Assembly: GCA_019635875.1 (NCBI GenBank)
Contig: JAHBYP010000005.1
Span: forward strand, 310,001-374,000
Direction: 5' to 3'
Origin: Alphaproteobacteria bacterium
GTDB lineage: Bacteria > Pseudomonadota > Alphaproteobacteria > Reyranellales > Reyranellaceae
Length of the DNA stretch: 64,000 nt
Part shown: in pieces, positions 24,862 through 33,858 of the stretch
Position numbering within the stretch: position 1 is the first letter of the stretch
Layout: the number at the start of each line of letters is the position of its first letter
Notes under the pieces: model-generated
Databases searched by the model: none
Told to the model about the DNA's origin: nothing
What the model saw: only the letters and a program-made list of their open reading frames with translations
Made by a program: the position numbers and the translations under genes

Positions 24862-27407
24862 CAGTGCACGAGCCTCGGGAACCCGTGCACCAGCACGAGG
24901 CCGACCAGCGTTTGCGCCGCCGCGTAGTATCCGAGCAAGGCGGTGTGATCGAAGCTGTTGCGACGCTCGCGATCCGTGCGGCCGGCGAGCAGCCGCGCGA
25001 CGGTGAACAGCCCCATGAGTACCACGGCAACGACAACCTGAGCGGCCAGCAGACCCGCCAGATAGACCATCGCGCCATAAGCCGTCGCGTCCGGCCGTAG
25101 ACCGGCCTGCCAATGGCCGGCGATCTCCATGATCACGGCCGCCGCCAGCGCGCCACAGCCCAGCAGGACACCCGTGATCGTCGGCAGGATCGCCGGCGTA
25201 CCGGGGGCCGGCAACAAACGGTCGCCGACGCGGAACGCCGACGCGGCGAGGGCGCAAAGCGATGCCGACAGCAGGGGCCGACCAAGCTCGGGAAGCGCCG
25301 GCGAGCCGTGTGGAGGCCAGACCTCGGGCGAGACTGTCCAGAGATAGAGATAGGAAAAGAGATACGACAGATAGAGCGAGCCTGCGACCAGCATCAGCAC
25401 AACCATCGCCCACCAGCCATGCGATTGAGGTCCGGTCATGTAGGTCGGCAGACGGAGGTTCGCGCCGACGTCGACCCGGCCCTTTGCCGGACCGGGATCG
25501 AGCGGCCAGAGCCAGATCACCGCCGACGCGATCGCGAGCAGGGCCGCGACGATCGCCGGGATGACCACCTTGACGGTGAGCAGCAGGAAGCAAGCCGCCG
25601 TGAACGCGGCCGCCAACACCTGCGGCCAGCCGGCGCCTGGCATCTGCAGCACGTATTGCGGTTTTGCCTCGACGGCCGACGTCACCAGCGTCTCGCGGCC
25701 GCCGGTCGGCGCGTTGGGAAGGTAGTGGGCGCCCGCGGCGACCTCGTCCGAAAGCCCGGGCTGATCCCACAGCGGATCCCGGGTGGTGACGTGGGGGATG
25801 CTGCGCGTCGAGTAGACATCGCTGGGCAGCCATTCGAGCGTTCCTGCCTTCCAGGGATTGCCCGCGCCGCGTCGGGATATGCGGAAATTGAGGGCGAGAT
25901 CGACAAGAAAGACCAGCACGCCGCCCGCCAGCACGAAAGCACCGAGCGTCGAAACAAGGTTGAGATCGTCCCATCCAAGGCCACCCGGATAGGTCCAGAC
26001 CCGCCGCGGCATGCCGGCGAGACCTGTGATGTGCATGGGGAAGAACGCGACGTTGAAGCCCACGAACATGAGGCCGAACGACCAGCGGCCCAGCCGCTCG
26101 GACAATCGCCTGCGGCTCACCATCGGCGCCCAGTAGTAGAAGGTGGCGAACAGCGGGAAGACCATGCCGCCCACCAGCACGTAGTGGAAATGGGCGACCA
26201 CGAAATAGGTGTCGTGCACCTGCAGGTCGAAGGGCACCATCGCCACCATCACGCCGGTCAGACCGCCCAGGACGAAGATGAACATGAAGCCCAGGATGAA
26301 GAGCGACGGCGTGTTTATCTGCCACCGCCGACGGCCGGCCGCCATCGTGGCGATCCAGGAGAAGACCTGGATGCCCGACGGGATGGCGACGGCCATGCTG
26401 GCGGCGGAGAAGAATGCGAGGCTGAGGCCGGGAATGCCGGTGGTGAACATGTGGTGCACCCACAGGCCAAAGCTGAAGAAGCCGGTGGCGATCAGCGCCA
26501 CGACGATCAGGCGATAGCCGACCAGGGGCGTGCGCGCGAAGGTCGGCACCATCATCGATACAAGGCCCGCCGCGGGCAGGAAGATGATGTAGACCTCGGG
26601 ATGGCCGAAGAACCAGAAGAGATGCTGCCACAGCAGGGGGTCGCCGCCGTGCGCCGCGGTGAAGAACGGCCAGCCGAACGCGCGCTCGATCTCGAGCAGC
26701 ATCGTGGCGAGGATGACCGCCGGGAAGGCGAAGATGATCATCGCGGCGAAGATCAGCATCGACCAGGCGAAGATCGGCATCTTCGACAGCGTCATGCCGG
26801 GCGGGCGCGTGCGCAGTACGCCGATGACGATCTCGATGGCGCCGGCGATGGCCGAGATTTCGATGAAGCCGATACCCAGCAGCCAGAAATCCGCGTTGTC
26901 GCCGGGCTGATACTCGGTCAGCGTGAGCGGCGGATACATGAACCAGCCGCCGGCGGGCGCCAGGTCGTACAGGATGGTGGAGAAGAAGACCAACCCACCG
27001 ATGATGTAGGCCCAGATGGCGAAGGCGCTGAGCCTCGGAAAGGGCAGGTCGCGCGCCGCCAGCATCTGCGGCAGCAGCATGACTCCCAGCGCCTCCATCG
27101 CCGGGACGGCGAAGAGAAACATCATCGTCGTGCCGTGCACGGTAAACATCTGATTGTAGAGTTCCTGGCCGACGAAGCGGCCGTCCGGCTGCGCGAGCTG
27201 CACCCGCATCAGCAGCGCCAGGATGCCGGCAAGGACGAAGAACAGCAGCGCCGCCCCGAGGTAGATCAGGCCGACCACCGTGTTGTTGACCGCACTAGGC
27301 AGACGCCACCCCTTCGGTGTCGCCCAGATGCGCAGCAGCTCGTCCTCCTCGCCGGCCGGCCGCGGGGTCGGGTTGATGGGGCGGGCGGGCTCGGGCATCG
27401 AGCTCAT
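24861..27407 (-). CDS. Cytochrome c oxidase, fused subunits I and III
   Basis: 848 residues joining CtaD-like subunit I (about 1-560) and CtaE-like subunit III (about 600-848). It reduces O2 to water at a heme a3-CuB centre and pumps protons across the inner membrane. Heme and copper ligands are present: His91 ('FTVHGTTMMF'), CuB His269 with Tyr273 ('FGHPEVYIIF'), His318-319 ('WVHHMFTTG'), His406/408 ('HDTYFVVAHFHYV'). The D-channel Asp120 and Glu271 are kept. At the K-channel position the usual Thr-Gly-Ile-Lys reads Ser-Gly-Ile-Gln (Gln347). Start ATG overlaps the preceding exchanger gene (ATGA). Such I/III fusions occur in some caa3-type and CoxMNOP-type oxidases. Confidence 0.92.
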   Translation of the reverse strand: MSSMPEPARPINPTPRPAGEEDELLRIWATPKGWRLPSAVNNTVVGLIYLGAALLFFVLAGILALLMRVQLAQPDGRFVGQELYNQMFTVHGTTMMFLFAVPAMEALGVMLLPQMLAARDLPFPRLSAFAIWAYIIGGLVFFSTILYDLAPAGGWFMYPPLTLTEYQPGDNADFWLLGIGFIEISAIAGAIEIVIGVLRTRPPGMTLSKMPIFAWSMLIFAAMIIFAFPAVILATMLLEIERAFGWPFFTAAHGGDPLLWQHLFWFFGHPEVYIIFLPAAGLVSMMVPTFARTPLVGYRLIVVALIATGFFSFGLWVHHMFTTGIPGLSLAFFSAASMAVAIPSGIQVFSWIATMAAGRRRWQINTPSLFILGFMFIFVLGGLTGVMVAMVPFDLQVHDTYFVVAHFHYVLVGGMVFPLFATFYYWAPMVSRRRLSERLGRWSFGLMFVGFNVAFFPMHITGLAGMPRRVWTYPGGLGWDDLNLVSTLGAFVLAGGVLVFLVDLALNFRISRRGAGNPWKAGTLEWLPSDVYSTRSIPHVTTRDPLWDQPGLSDEVAAGAHYLPNAPTGGRETLVTSAVEAKPQYVLQMPGAGWPQVLAAAFTAACFLLLTVKVVIPAIVAALLAIASAVIWLWPLDPGPAKGRVDVGANLRLPTYMTGPQSHGWWAMVVLMLVAGSLYLSYLFSYLYLWTVSPEVWPPHGSPALPELGRPLLSASLCALAASAFRVGDRLLPAPGTPAILPTITGVLLGCGALAAAVIMEIAGHWQAGLRPDATAYGAMVYLAGLLAAQVVVAVVLMGLFTVARLLAGRTDRERRNSFDHTALLGYYAAAQTLVGLVLVHGFPRLVH

Positions 27408-28456
27408 CGCAGGAAGTAGAGGACGACGAGTCCGGCGAGGTACGTCACCAGGACGGCGGCGGAATCTATGCCCATGCGCATTACCGTGCGATCGCGGCGC
27501 TCGGCGACGCCAGCAACGAAAATCATGGTGGTGATAATGCCGATGATGGCGGCAAAGGCCGAGAAGCGGCCGGCGCTGTTGAGCACCGGCTCGCCCGCCG
27601 CGACGGCGTCGACCAAGGGCAACAAGGCCACGTTGATCAGGTTAGTGCCGAAAACGTCGGACACCGCCATGGTATAGAGACCGGCGCGCGCCGCCGTCAC
27701 CACGGTGCTGACCTCGGGCAGGGAGGTCGCAATGGCGACGAGGACCGCTCCCACGAAGCTTTCGCCCAGGCCTGTCTGCTCGGCGATGGCATCGCCGGTG
27801 CGGGAAAGCACGTAGCCCGCGGCGATGATCGCGGTTGCCGCGATCGCGGCGCCGATGATCGTGGACCGCAGATCCCGGGACTCATCGGACTTCGCTTCGT
27901 CCCTGGCCTTCCGCTTTTCCTGCTCCTCCAGGTCCTCGTCGTCCACGACGCGCCACGGACGGCGTCCCTTGGTTTTCGCCAGCGTCCAAATCGCGAACAG
28001 GAAAAGGAAGAACAACAGCCACATCCACAGGCCGACGCCGAGAACCGCCACATCGCCGACGATGATGGCGGCGGCCGCGACGGACAGAAGGAAAACCTTG
28101 AAGGCGCCCTGAAGGAAGACGATCGGATTGGGCACCACAGCTGTCAGCGCCTTCTTGCCGATCATCAAGTCAGCCACGGCGAGGATGGCCACCTGCATGG
28201 CGATACCGCCCAAGCCCATGTTCACCGCAAGCGCCCCATCTCCCTGCGCGGCCGCCGATACTGCCACCGCGACCTCCGGCAACGACGTCACGCCACCCAG
28301 CAGCAGCATGCCGACAACGGCCTGGCCGATGCCGGTTCGCACGCTGATGACGTTGGCGTAACGTGTGATGCGCACGCCCGCCACCCACACGATCGCCGCC
28401 GCCAGCGCGAAAATGCCCAGGTTGGCCACGAGGCCAAGCGAAGCGAAGTCGATCAT
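27404..28456 (-). CDS. CaCA family cation antiporter (Na+/Ca2+ exchanger-like) inside the oxidase operon
   Basis: 350 residues from ATG 28456, preceded by GAGGG; an ATG at 28477 would overlap coxB. Two inverted alpha-repeats carry the family's ion-binding motifs: 'LLGGVTSLPEVAVAVSA' (about residue 58) and 'VAIATSLPEVSTVVTAAR' (about residue 235). Around ten membrane segments; a charged cytoplasmic loop ('DDEDLEEQEKRKARDEAKSDE') divides the halves. It exchanges Ca2+ or another cation for Na+ or H+ at the inner membrane. Wedged between coxB (7 bases) and subunit I-III (4-base overlap), it is co-expressed with the oxidase, which is unusual. Confidence 0.85.
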   Translation of the reverse strand: MIDFASLGLVANLGIFALAAAIVWVAGVRITRYANVISVRTGIGQAVVGMLLLGGVTSLPEVAVAVSAAAQGDGALAVNMGLGGIAMQVAILAVADLMIGKKALTAVVPNPIVFLQGAFKVFLLSVAAAAIIVGDVAVLGVGLWMWLLFFLFLFAIWTLAKTKGRRPWRVVDDEDLEEQEKRKARDEAKSDESRDLRSTIIGAAIAATAIIAAGYVLSRTGDAIAEQTGLGESFVGAVLVAIATSLPEVSTVVTAARAGLYTMAVSDVFGTNLINVALLPLVDAVAAGEPVLNSAGRFSAFAAIIGIITTMIFVAGVAERRDRTVMRMGIDSAAVLVTYLAGLVVLYFLR

Positions 28457-28463
28457 GTGGCCC

Positions 28464-29438
28464 TCATTCGAGTCCATCAAGGTAGGCGGCGAGCACCGCC
28501 AGTTCCCGATCGGTCAACATGCGGTAGGGCGGCATGCGGCTGCCCGGCTTGATGTGGCCGCTGTCGCGGATCCAGAGCGCGAAGGCCTCTGGATCGTTGC
28601 GCAGCGCTGCGGCCGCGAGCGACTGGCGGCTTCCGACATGGGTGAGATCCGGACCGACTCTGCCGTCGGCCGACGGCAAACCCCGGATGCGATGGCAGGC
28701 ACCGCAGCCCGAAGCGACAAACAGCCTAGCCCCTTCGCCATCGGTGCGAACGGCCGGCCGCTGCTCGGCGCGCAGCCATTCGGCGAAGTCCGGTCGCTCT
28801 CGGGCGACGACATGGAAGGACATCAACGCGTGCGCGCCACCGCAGTATTCCGCGCACTGGCCGCGGCTGATGCCGGCCTTGGTGGCGTGCAGCACCAGCC
28901 GGTTCGAGCGGCCCGGTATCATGTCGACCTTGCCGGCGAGGTTGGGCACCCAGAAGCTATGAATCACGTCGGCCGTCCGCAGCGTCAACGCGACCCGCTC
29001 GCCGGCCGGAATGACGAGCTCGTTGGCGCTTTCCAGATCGGTACCGTCCGGCAAGTGATAGGTGACGCGCCACCACCACTGCTCGCCGACGACGGTGGCC
29101 TGCAACGCGGCGTCTTCCACGCGCGGCGTGGTCCGGGTGGCCATGGCCGCCAACCCGTAGGCCAGCAACACCAGCAGCGAGGCGCTGGGAAACACTACGC
29201 CGGCCGCGACGACGAAGCGCTCGGCGGAAAGCAGCGACCGCAGACGGCGGCCTCCGCCGATCGCACCGCCCATGGCGACGACGACGCCGACGAGAACCAT
29301 GCCAAGAAAGGCGGTCATGACCCAGAACAGGCGTGCGACCTCGCTCGCCTCCTCGCCGCTGGTCGAAAGCGCCGATTGCTCCCCAGAACAGCCGAACAAC
29401 AGCGGATGCAGCGCCAGAAGGAGCACGATGCGCTTCAT
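28464..29438 (-). CDS. Cytochrome c oxidase subunit II with fused cytochrome c (caa3 type)
   Basis: 324 residues. The N-terminus 'LLLALHPLLFGCSGEQ' is a lipoprotein signal with lipobox Cys17. Two membrane hairpin segments follow, then the CuA domain: 'QWWWRVTYHLPDG', His in 'VIHSFWVPNLAGKVDMIPG', and the CuA loop 'GQCAEYCGGAHALMSF' with Cys, Glu, Cys, His and Met. The C-terminal 85 residues are a mono-heme cytochrome c ('ASGCGACHRIRGLP', axial Met in 'GSRMPPYRML'). It accepts electrons directly from the cytochrome c pool. The start overlaps the upstream cytochrome c gene by four bases. Confidence 0.93.
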   Translation of the reverse strand: MKRIVLLLALHPLLFGCSGEQSALSTSGEEASEVARLFWVMTAFLGMVLVGVVVAMGGAIGGGRRLRSLLSAERFVVAAGVVFPSASLLVLLAYGLAAMATRTTPRVEDAALQATVVGEQWWWRVTYHLPDGTDLESANELVIPAGERVALTLRTADVIHSFWVPNLAGKVDMIPGRSNRLVLHATKAGISRGQCAEYCGGAHALMSFHVVARERPDFAEWLRAEQRPAVRTDGEGARLFVASGCGACHRIRGLPSADGRVGPDLTHVGSRQSLAAAALRNDPEAFALWIRDSGHIKPGSRMPPYRMLTDRELAVLAAYLDGLE

Positions 29439-30460
29439 GGCGTCGCCCGCGGCTGCTGTCGGGCGAGATAGGCGGCGACGGCCTCGATTTCCTCGTCGCC
29501 GAGTCTCGCCGTCGCCGCCTGCATGATCGGCCCGTACGTCGTGGCCTGGCGATGGCCCGCCTGGAAAAGCCGGATCTGCTGCCCGATGTATCGCCGCGAC
29601 AGGCCGAGGATCTCCGGGAACGCGGGATTGCGTGCGTCGACATGGCAGGCGAGGCAGGCCGGCACGCCCTTCGCCGGCACGCCCCCGCGCGCGATCGCCT
29701 CGCCACGGTCCAGAAGTGCGGTATCGATACCCGGTTCATCTCCAGACGGCGCCGGCGCTCCGGCATATGCGCTCGCCAGCGACTCCAATTCCTTGTCGTC
29801 GAGCCACGTGGCGACGAGCTGCATGTAACCGCTGGGCCGCCTCCCTTCGGCGTAGTCGCGCAAGGAACGCAGGAGGTAGTCGCGGCTTTGTCCGCTGAGC
29901 TGCGGGACGATGTCGATCGGCGGCGGTGCGCCGGGCAACCCGTGACAGCGCGCGCAGATGTTCAACCGTTCCCGCGACGCGCCCGTCTGCAGGCCGGAGG
30001 TCGGCCGCCCCACTTCGATCCCGGCGAGCTTGCGATAGCTGGTCGCGTCGAGCTCGGGGATGCGACCCAGGAAAGCCACCACGGGCCAGACTTCGTCCTC
30101 GCGGCGCCGGGCGATCCATGCCGGCATGCCGGTGTTTTTCCGTCCGTTCAGGACGACCAAGAAGAGATGCCGGGGCGACCACAGCGAGGCGGCTTCGGCG
30201 AAGGACGGTGGCGAGGGTCGCATCGCCCCCTGAAGCGCGCTCGCCGGACGGCCGGGCGCCCCGTGGCAGGCGGCGCAGCCCAGCTCGTAGTGGGCGGCGC
30301 CCAGCCGCACCGCATCGGGCGGCTGAGGCGGCGGCTCGCCGACATCGAGGCTCTGGACGTGGACATAGATGCTCGACAGCACAAACAGTGCTACCGCCGC
30401 AAGCGCAAGCACCATCGAGGCGGTGCCAACCAGGACCTTCCGCAAGGAAACACCGAGCAA
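29435..30460 (-). CDS. Membrane-anchored tri-heme cytochrome c
   Basis: 341 residues from TTG 30460; the first in-frame ATG (30415) would shorten the N-terminus by 15 residues. Basic N-terminus and one membrane anchor ('VLALAAVALFVLSSIYVHV'). Three heme sites: 'GCAACHGAPG' (about residue 61), 'ICARCHGLPG' (about 170) and 'ACLACHVDAR' (about 270), so three cytochrome c domains in tandem, facing the periplasm. It directly precedes coxB with an ATGA overlap, so it probably delivers electrons to the oxidase, in the manner of the multi-heme cytochromes of alcohol or aldehyde dehydrogenases. Confidence 0.87.
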   Translation of the reverse strand: MLGVSLRKVLVGTASMVLALAAVALFVLSSIYVHVQSLDVGEPPPQPPDAVRLGAAHYELGCAACHGAPGRPASALQGAMRPSPPSFAEAASLWSPRHLFLVVLNGRKNTGMPAWIARRREDEVWPVVAFLGRIPELDATSYRKLAGIEVGRPTSGLQTGASRERLNICARCHGLPGAPPPIDIVPQLSGQSRDYLLRSLRDYAEGRRPSGYMQLVATWLDDKELESLASAYAGAPAPSGDEPGIDTALLDRGEAIARGGVPAKGVPACLACHVDARNPAFPEILGLSRRYIGQQIRLFQAGHRQATTYGPIMQAATARLGDEEIEAVAAYLARQQPRATP

Positions 30461-30461
30461 C

Positions 30462-31052
30462 CTAGGTCACCCTGACGTCTTCGGGGTGGTGTCCGGCTTG
30501 GGCGGCCGGCGCCAGCCAACGCCACGCGACGACGACCGCGGCCACCAGATAGCTGAGAGGACAGGCGACCAGCATCATCAGGCCGGCGAGTTGTTGATCC
30601 GCCAGCGGGTCGGCAGCCATCACGTCGTGATGCGTCATCGCCGGATAGAGCGGTCGCGCCGCGAATGTCAGCAGAACACCGAGCAGGCAGAAAAGCTTGC
30701 TCGTGAGGAGCAGAGCCGCGATGGCGCGCCAGGGGCAGGTTGCCATCGCGCGAACGACCGCCCTCCAGAACCAGACGGCGGCAAGCGCCAGCGAAAGTTG
30801 CATCACGAAATGCAACGCCGGTTGCTCCATTGCCGCTGCCAGAGATGGTGGCGCATGCCATCCCCACAGAAGCAGGAGTTGCACGACCGAGGCCGGCACA
30901 AGCCCGTGCATTCGGCCAGCGGCGGTCCCCGAGACCCTGACGCTCCCCAGGGCGGCAGCTGGTGCAAGCAGGTTCATGAGCAGGATGTGCACGCCCATCC
31001 CGGCACTGAGGGGCCCGTAACCGGCGAGAAGAACCTGCATTTGCTCGTGCAT
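30462..31052 (-). CDS. ctaG: Cytochrome c oxidase assembly protein, caa3-type CtaG family
   Basis: 196 residues from ATG 31052 (MHEQMQVLLAGYGPL); the frame upstream is not membrane-like and is dropped. About five to six membrane segments with conserved His residues ('GMGVHILLMNLLAP', 'LLLWGWHAPPSL', 'LHFVMQLSLALAAVWFW', 'PAMTHHDVMAADPLADQQLAG'), the CtaG_caa3 pattern. It helps build the copper centres of the oxidase in the inner membrane. First gene of the oxidase operon, one base before the cytochrome c gene. Confidence 0.82.
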   Translation of the reverse strand: MHEQMQVLLAGYGPLSAGMGVHILLMNLLAPAAALGSVRVSGTAAGRMHGLVPASVVQLLLLWGWHAPPSLAAAMEQPALHFVMQLSLALAAVWFWRAVVRAMATCPWRAIAALLLTSKLFCLLGVLLTFAARPLYPAMTHHDVMAADPLADQQLAGLMMLVACPLSYLVAAVVVAWRWLAPAAQAGHHPEDVRVT

Positions 31053-31271
31053 CGCTCTCTGGCCAGGGCGCAATCGCAGAATCCCGCAAGCGGAGTCTAC
31101 GCGGGCGGGTGTACGGGCGCATGGCGAACGTCGCAGGAGACACGGGGTTGCACTCGCAGCAGCCAAGGCATCCAAGATCGATCCGCCCCATCCGCGAGCT
31201 GTTCGAATGACTGGAACGATGGCCAAGACCACTCGTTGCACGCCTGCGTACCAACCAGCGCGAGGTCTGGC

Positions 31272-33743
31272 ATGTCAGGCACCCGGCCCGTGGTGCTGAT
31301 CATGGGCGCCGGCGGAACTCTCGGAAGCGCGCTCGCCGCCGCCCTGGGACGGAACTATCGCGTCGTCGGCCTGGACCGGCACGAAGGCGAGCTCGCCGGC
31401 GGCGTTCCCGTCATAGCCGCCGATATCACATCCGATGAAAAGCTCGCCGCCGCCTTGAAGGAAGTGCGCCGACGCTTTGGCGGGCGCATCGCCAGCGTGA
31501 TCCATCTGGCGGCATATTTCGACTTCAGCGGCGAGGACAACGAGCTCTACCGGACCGTGAACATCGAAGGGACACGACGGCTGCTGCGCGCGCTGCAGGA
31601 ATTCGAGATCGGGCAGTTCGTCTATTCCGGCACGATGCTGGTCCACCGCCCCTGCCGGCCCGGCGAACGAATCGATGAAAGCCAGCCGATCGAGCCGAAG
31701 TGGGTGTATCCGAAGTCCAAGGCCGACGCCGAGGCGGCGATCCGCCAGGAGCACGGCGGTATCCCGATCGTGCTGCTGCATCTCGCCGGGCTGTACGACG
31801 AGCGAACGGCAGTGCCGACGCTCGCCCAGCAGATTGCGCGCATCTACGAGCGCACCCTGCAGAGCAAGCTCTATTCCGGCGACCCGACTGCCGGCCAAAG
31901 CATGCTGCACAAGGAAGACATGATCGACGCGTTCCGCCGCGTGGTCGACCGGCGCGCCGAGCTACCGCGCGAGGTGACGCTGCTGATCGGCGAGCCCGAA
32001 GCGATGGGCTACGACGAGATCCAGGACGCGATCGGCAAGGCGATCCATGGCGAGCAAGACTGGCCAACGATCGAGGTGCCAAAGCCGCTGGCCAAGGCCG
32101 GCGCCTGGGCGCAGGGAGTGATCGAGCCGATCGTGCCCGACGCCTTCGACCAGGGCGAGAAGCCGTTCATTCGACCGTTCATGGTCGACATGGCCGACGA
32201 TCACTATGCCCTCGACATAGCCGCGGCCCGGCGGCTGCTGGGCTGGGAGCCGCGGCGCCGACTGGCGGACGAACTGCCGATGCTTGTCGCGGCACTCAAG
32301 GAGGACCCCGCGGCCTGGTACCGCGAGAACAAGATCACGCCGCCACCCTGGATAGAAGCTGCGGACAAGGCGGGCCACGATCCAGAGGCGCTCAGGCGCC
32401 GGCACGAAAGCCAGTACCTGGACGAACACCGCCGCTTCCGCTGGGCACATCTCGCAAACATCTTCATGGGCTTCTGGCTGGCTGCGTCGCCACCGCTCAT
32501 TGGTCTGGAAGGCGCGCTGCTCATCTCGAGCGACGTCGCGGCGGGACTCGCGATCATGATCCTAAGTGCGATCGCGCTCGAGCCGCGAAGGTCCTGGGCG
32601 CGATGGACCGTCGCGGCCATTGGCATCTGGGTAATGTCGGCGGCGTTCATCTTCTGGACGCCCAACGGCATGGCCTATCTCAACGACACGCTGGTCGGTG
32701 GGCTTGTCGTCGCCTTCGCCGTCGGCACGCCGCCCGAACCGGGACCATCGCCGCTCGCGGCCGCCAGCGGTCCCGCGGTGCCATCGGGCTGGGACTACAA
32801 CCCATCGGCATGGACGCAGCGCCTGCCGATCATCGCCCTGGCGGTCATCGGCCTGCTTACGTCGCGCTATCTCGCGGCCTATCAGCTTGGCCACATCGAC
32901 TCGGTATGGGAGCCGTTCTTCGCCGGCGGGCCGGATCCGAAGAACGGGACGGAAGAGATCATCACCTCGGAAGTCTCCCGCGCCTGGCCGGTGCCGGACG
33001 CCGCGGTAGGCGCCCTCACCTATGCGCTGGAGATCGTGACCGGGATTGTCGGCTCGACGCGGCGCTGGCGCACGATGCCATGGCTGGTGCTTCTGTTCGG
33101 CCTGATGATCGTGCCCTTGGGCGTGGTGTCCATCACCTTCATCGTCATCCAGCCGATCGTCATCGGTACCTGGTGCACCCTTTGCCTGATCGCGGCCGCG
33201 GCCATGCTGATCCAGATCCCCTACTCCCTCGATGAACTGCTGGCGACCCTGCAGTTCCTGCGCCGGCGGCAGCGCGCCGGCCGCAAGGTGCTGCGAATCC
33301 TGGTGTTCGGCGATACCGACGAAGGCACGCCTCCACCTGCCGTCGACAACGAACTCGACAGGCCGCTGCCGGCACTGGCACGCGAAATGGTCGCGGGCGG
33401 CGTCTCCCTGCCCTGGAACATGGCGATATGCGCCGCGATCGGCGTGTGGTTGATGCTCAGCCGCCTGGCCCTCGATACCGGCGAGGGAACCGCCAATGCG
33501 CACCATGTCATCGGGGCCCTGGTCCTCACGACGACGGCGATCGCCGCCGCCGAGGTGGCGCGGCCGGTACGCCTGCTGAATTGTCTATGGGGGATCGCAT
33601 TGATTTCCGATCTCTTCCTCAGAGAGGAAACGGCAATGGTCCATACCGCCTCCGTCATCGCCGGCCTGGCCCTGTGCTCCCTGAGCCTGTTCCGCGGCCC
33701 GGTGCGAAGCCGCTACGCCGGATGGAGCCGGCTGATCGTTTAG
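31272..33743 (+). CDS. Fusion of NAD-dependent epimerase/dehydratase with VKOR-like membrane domain
   Basis: 823 residues from ATG 31272. Residues about 6-320 form an extended SDR: 'VLIMGAGGTLGSALAAALG' nucleotide loop, 'VIHLAAYFDFSG', 'YSGTMLVH', and Tyr-X-X-X-Lys in 'WVYPKSKADAE'. After a linker, residues about 390-470 show helices resembling SPW repeats ('WAHLANIFMGFWLAASP'), then a VKOR-like four-helix domain with the redox Cys635-X-X-Cys638 ('VIGTWCTLCLIAAA') and another helical segment. The loop Cys pair of classical VKOR is not seen. It could couple a soluble redox reaction to membrane thiol or quinone chemistry. Divergent from the oxidase operon with a 219-base gap. Confidence 0.8.
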   Translation: MSGTRPVVLIMGAGGTLGSALAAALGRNYRVVGLDRHEGELAGGVPVIAADITSDEKLAAALKEVRRRFGGRIASVIHLAAYFDFSGEDNELYRTVNIEGTRRLLRALQEFEIGQFVYSGTMLVHRPCRPGERIDESQPIEPKWVYPKSKADAEAAIRQEHGGIPIVLLHLAGLYDERTAVPTLAQQIARIYERTLQSKLYSGDPTAGQSMLHKEDMIDAFRRVVDRRAELPREVTLLIGEPEAMGYDEIQDAIGKAIHGEQDWPTIEVPKPLAKAGAWAQGVIEPIVPDAFDQGEKPFIRPFMVDMADDHYALDIAAARRLLGWEPRRRLADELPMLVAALKEDPAAWYRENKITPPPWIEAADKAGHDPEALRRRHESQYLDEHRRFRWAHLANIFMGFWLAASPPLIGLEGALLISSDVAAGLAIMILSAIALEPRRSWARWTVAAIGIWVMSAAFIFWTPNGMAYLNDTLVGGLVVAFAVGTPPEPGPSPLAAASGPAVPSGWDYNPSAWTQRLPIIALAVIGLLTSRYLAAYQLGHIDSVWEPFFAGGPDPKNGTEEIITSEVSRAWPVPDAAVGALTYALEIVTGIVGSTRRWRTMPWLVLLFGLMIVPLGVVSITFIVIQPIVIGTWCTLCLIAAAAMLIQIPYSLDELLATLQFLRRRQRAGRKVLRILVFGDTDEGTPPPAVDNELDRPLPALAREMVAGGVSLPWNMAICAAIGVWLMLSRLALDTGEGTANAHHVIGALVLTTTAIAAAEVARPVRLLNCLWGIALISDLFLREETAMVHTASVIAGLALCSLSLFRGPVRSRYAGWSRLIV

Positions 33744-33858
33744 CGTCGGGGCACGCCGGGGTGCTGATTTCAACTGCCCGCGATCAAGATCGTGCCGACA
33801 CATTCGCGGAGGTCGAACATCCGGGTATCCCTGGTGCCCGTGGGACGGGGCCCGCGAA

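Noticed and set aside
24352..33858. Oxidase cluster as an island integrated at tRNA-Gln
   Set aside because: No second copy of the tRNA 3' end was found near 33744-33858 and no integrase is present.
33744..33858. Terminator between the convergent epimerase-VKOR and treY genes
   Set aside because: Only short, weak inverted repeats are visible; no convincing stem with U-run.
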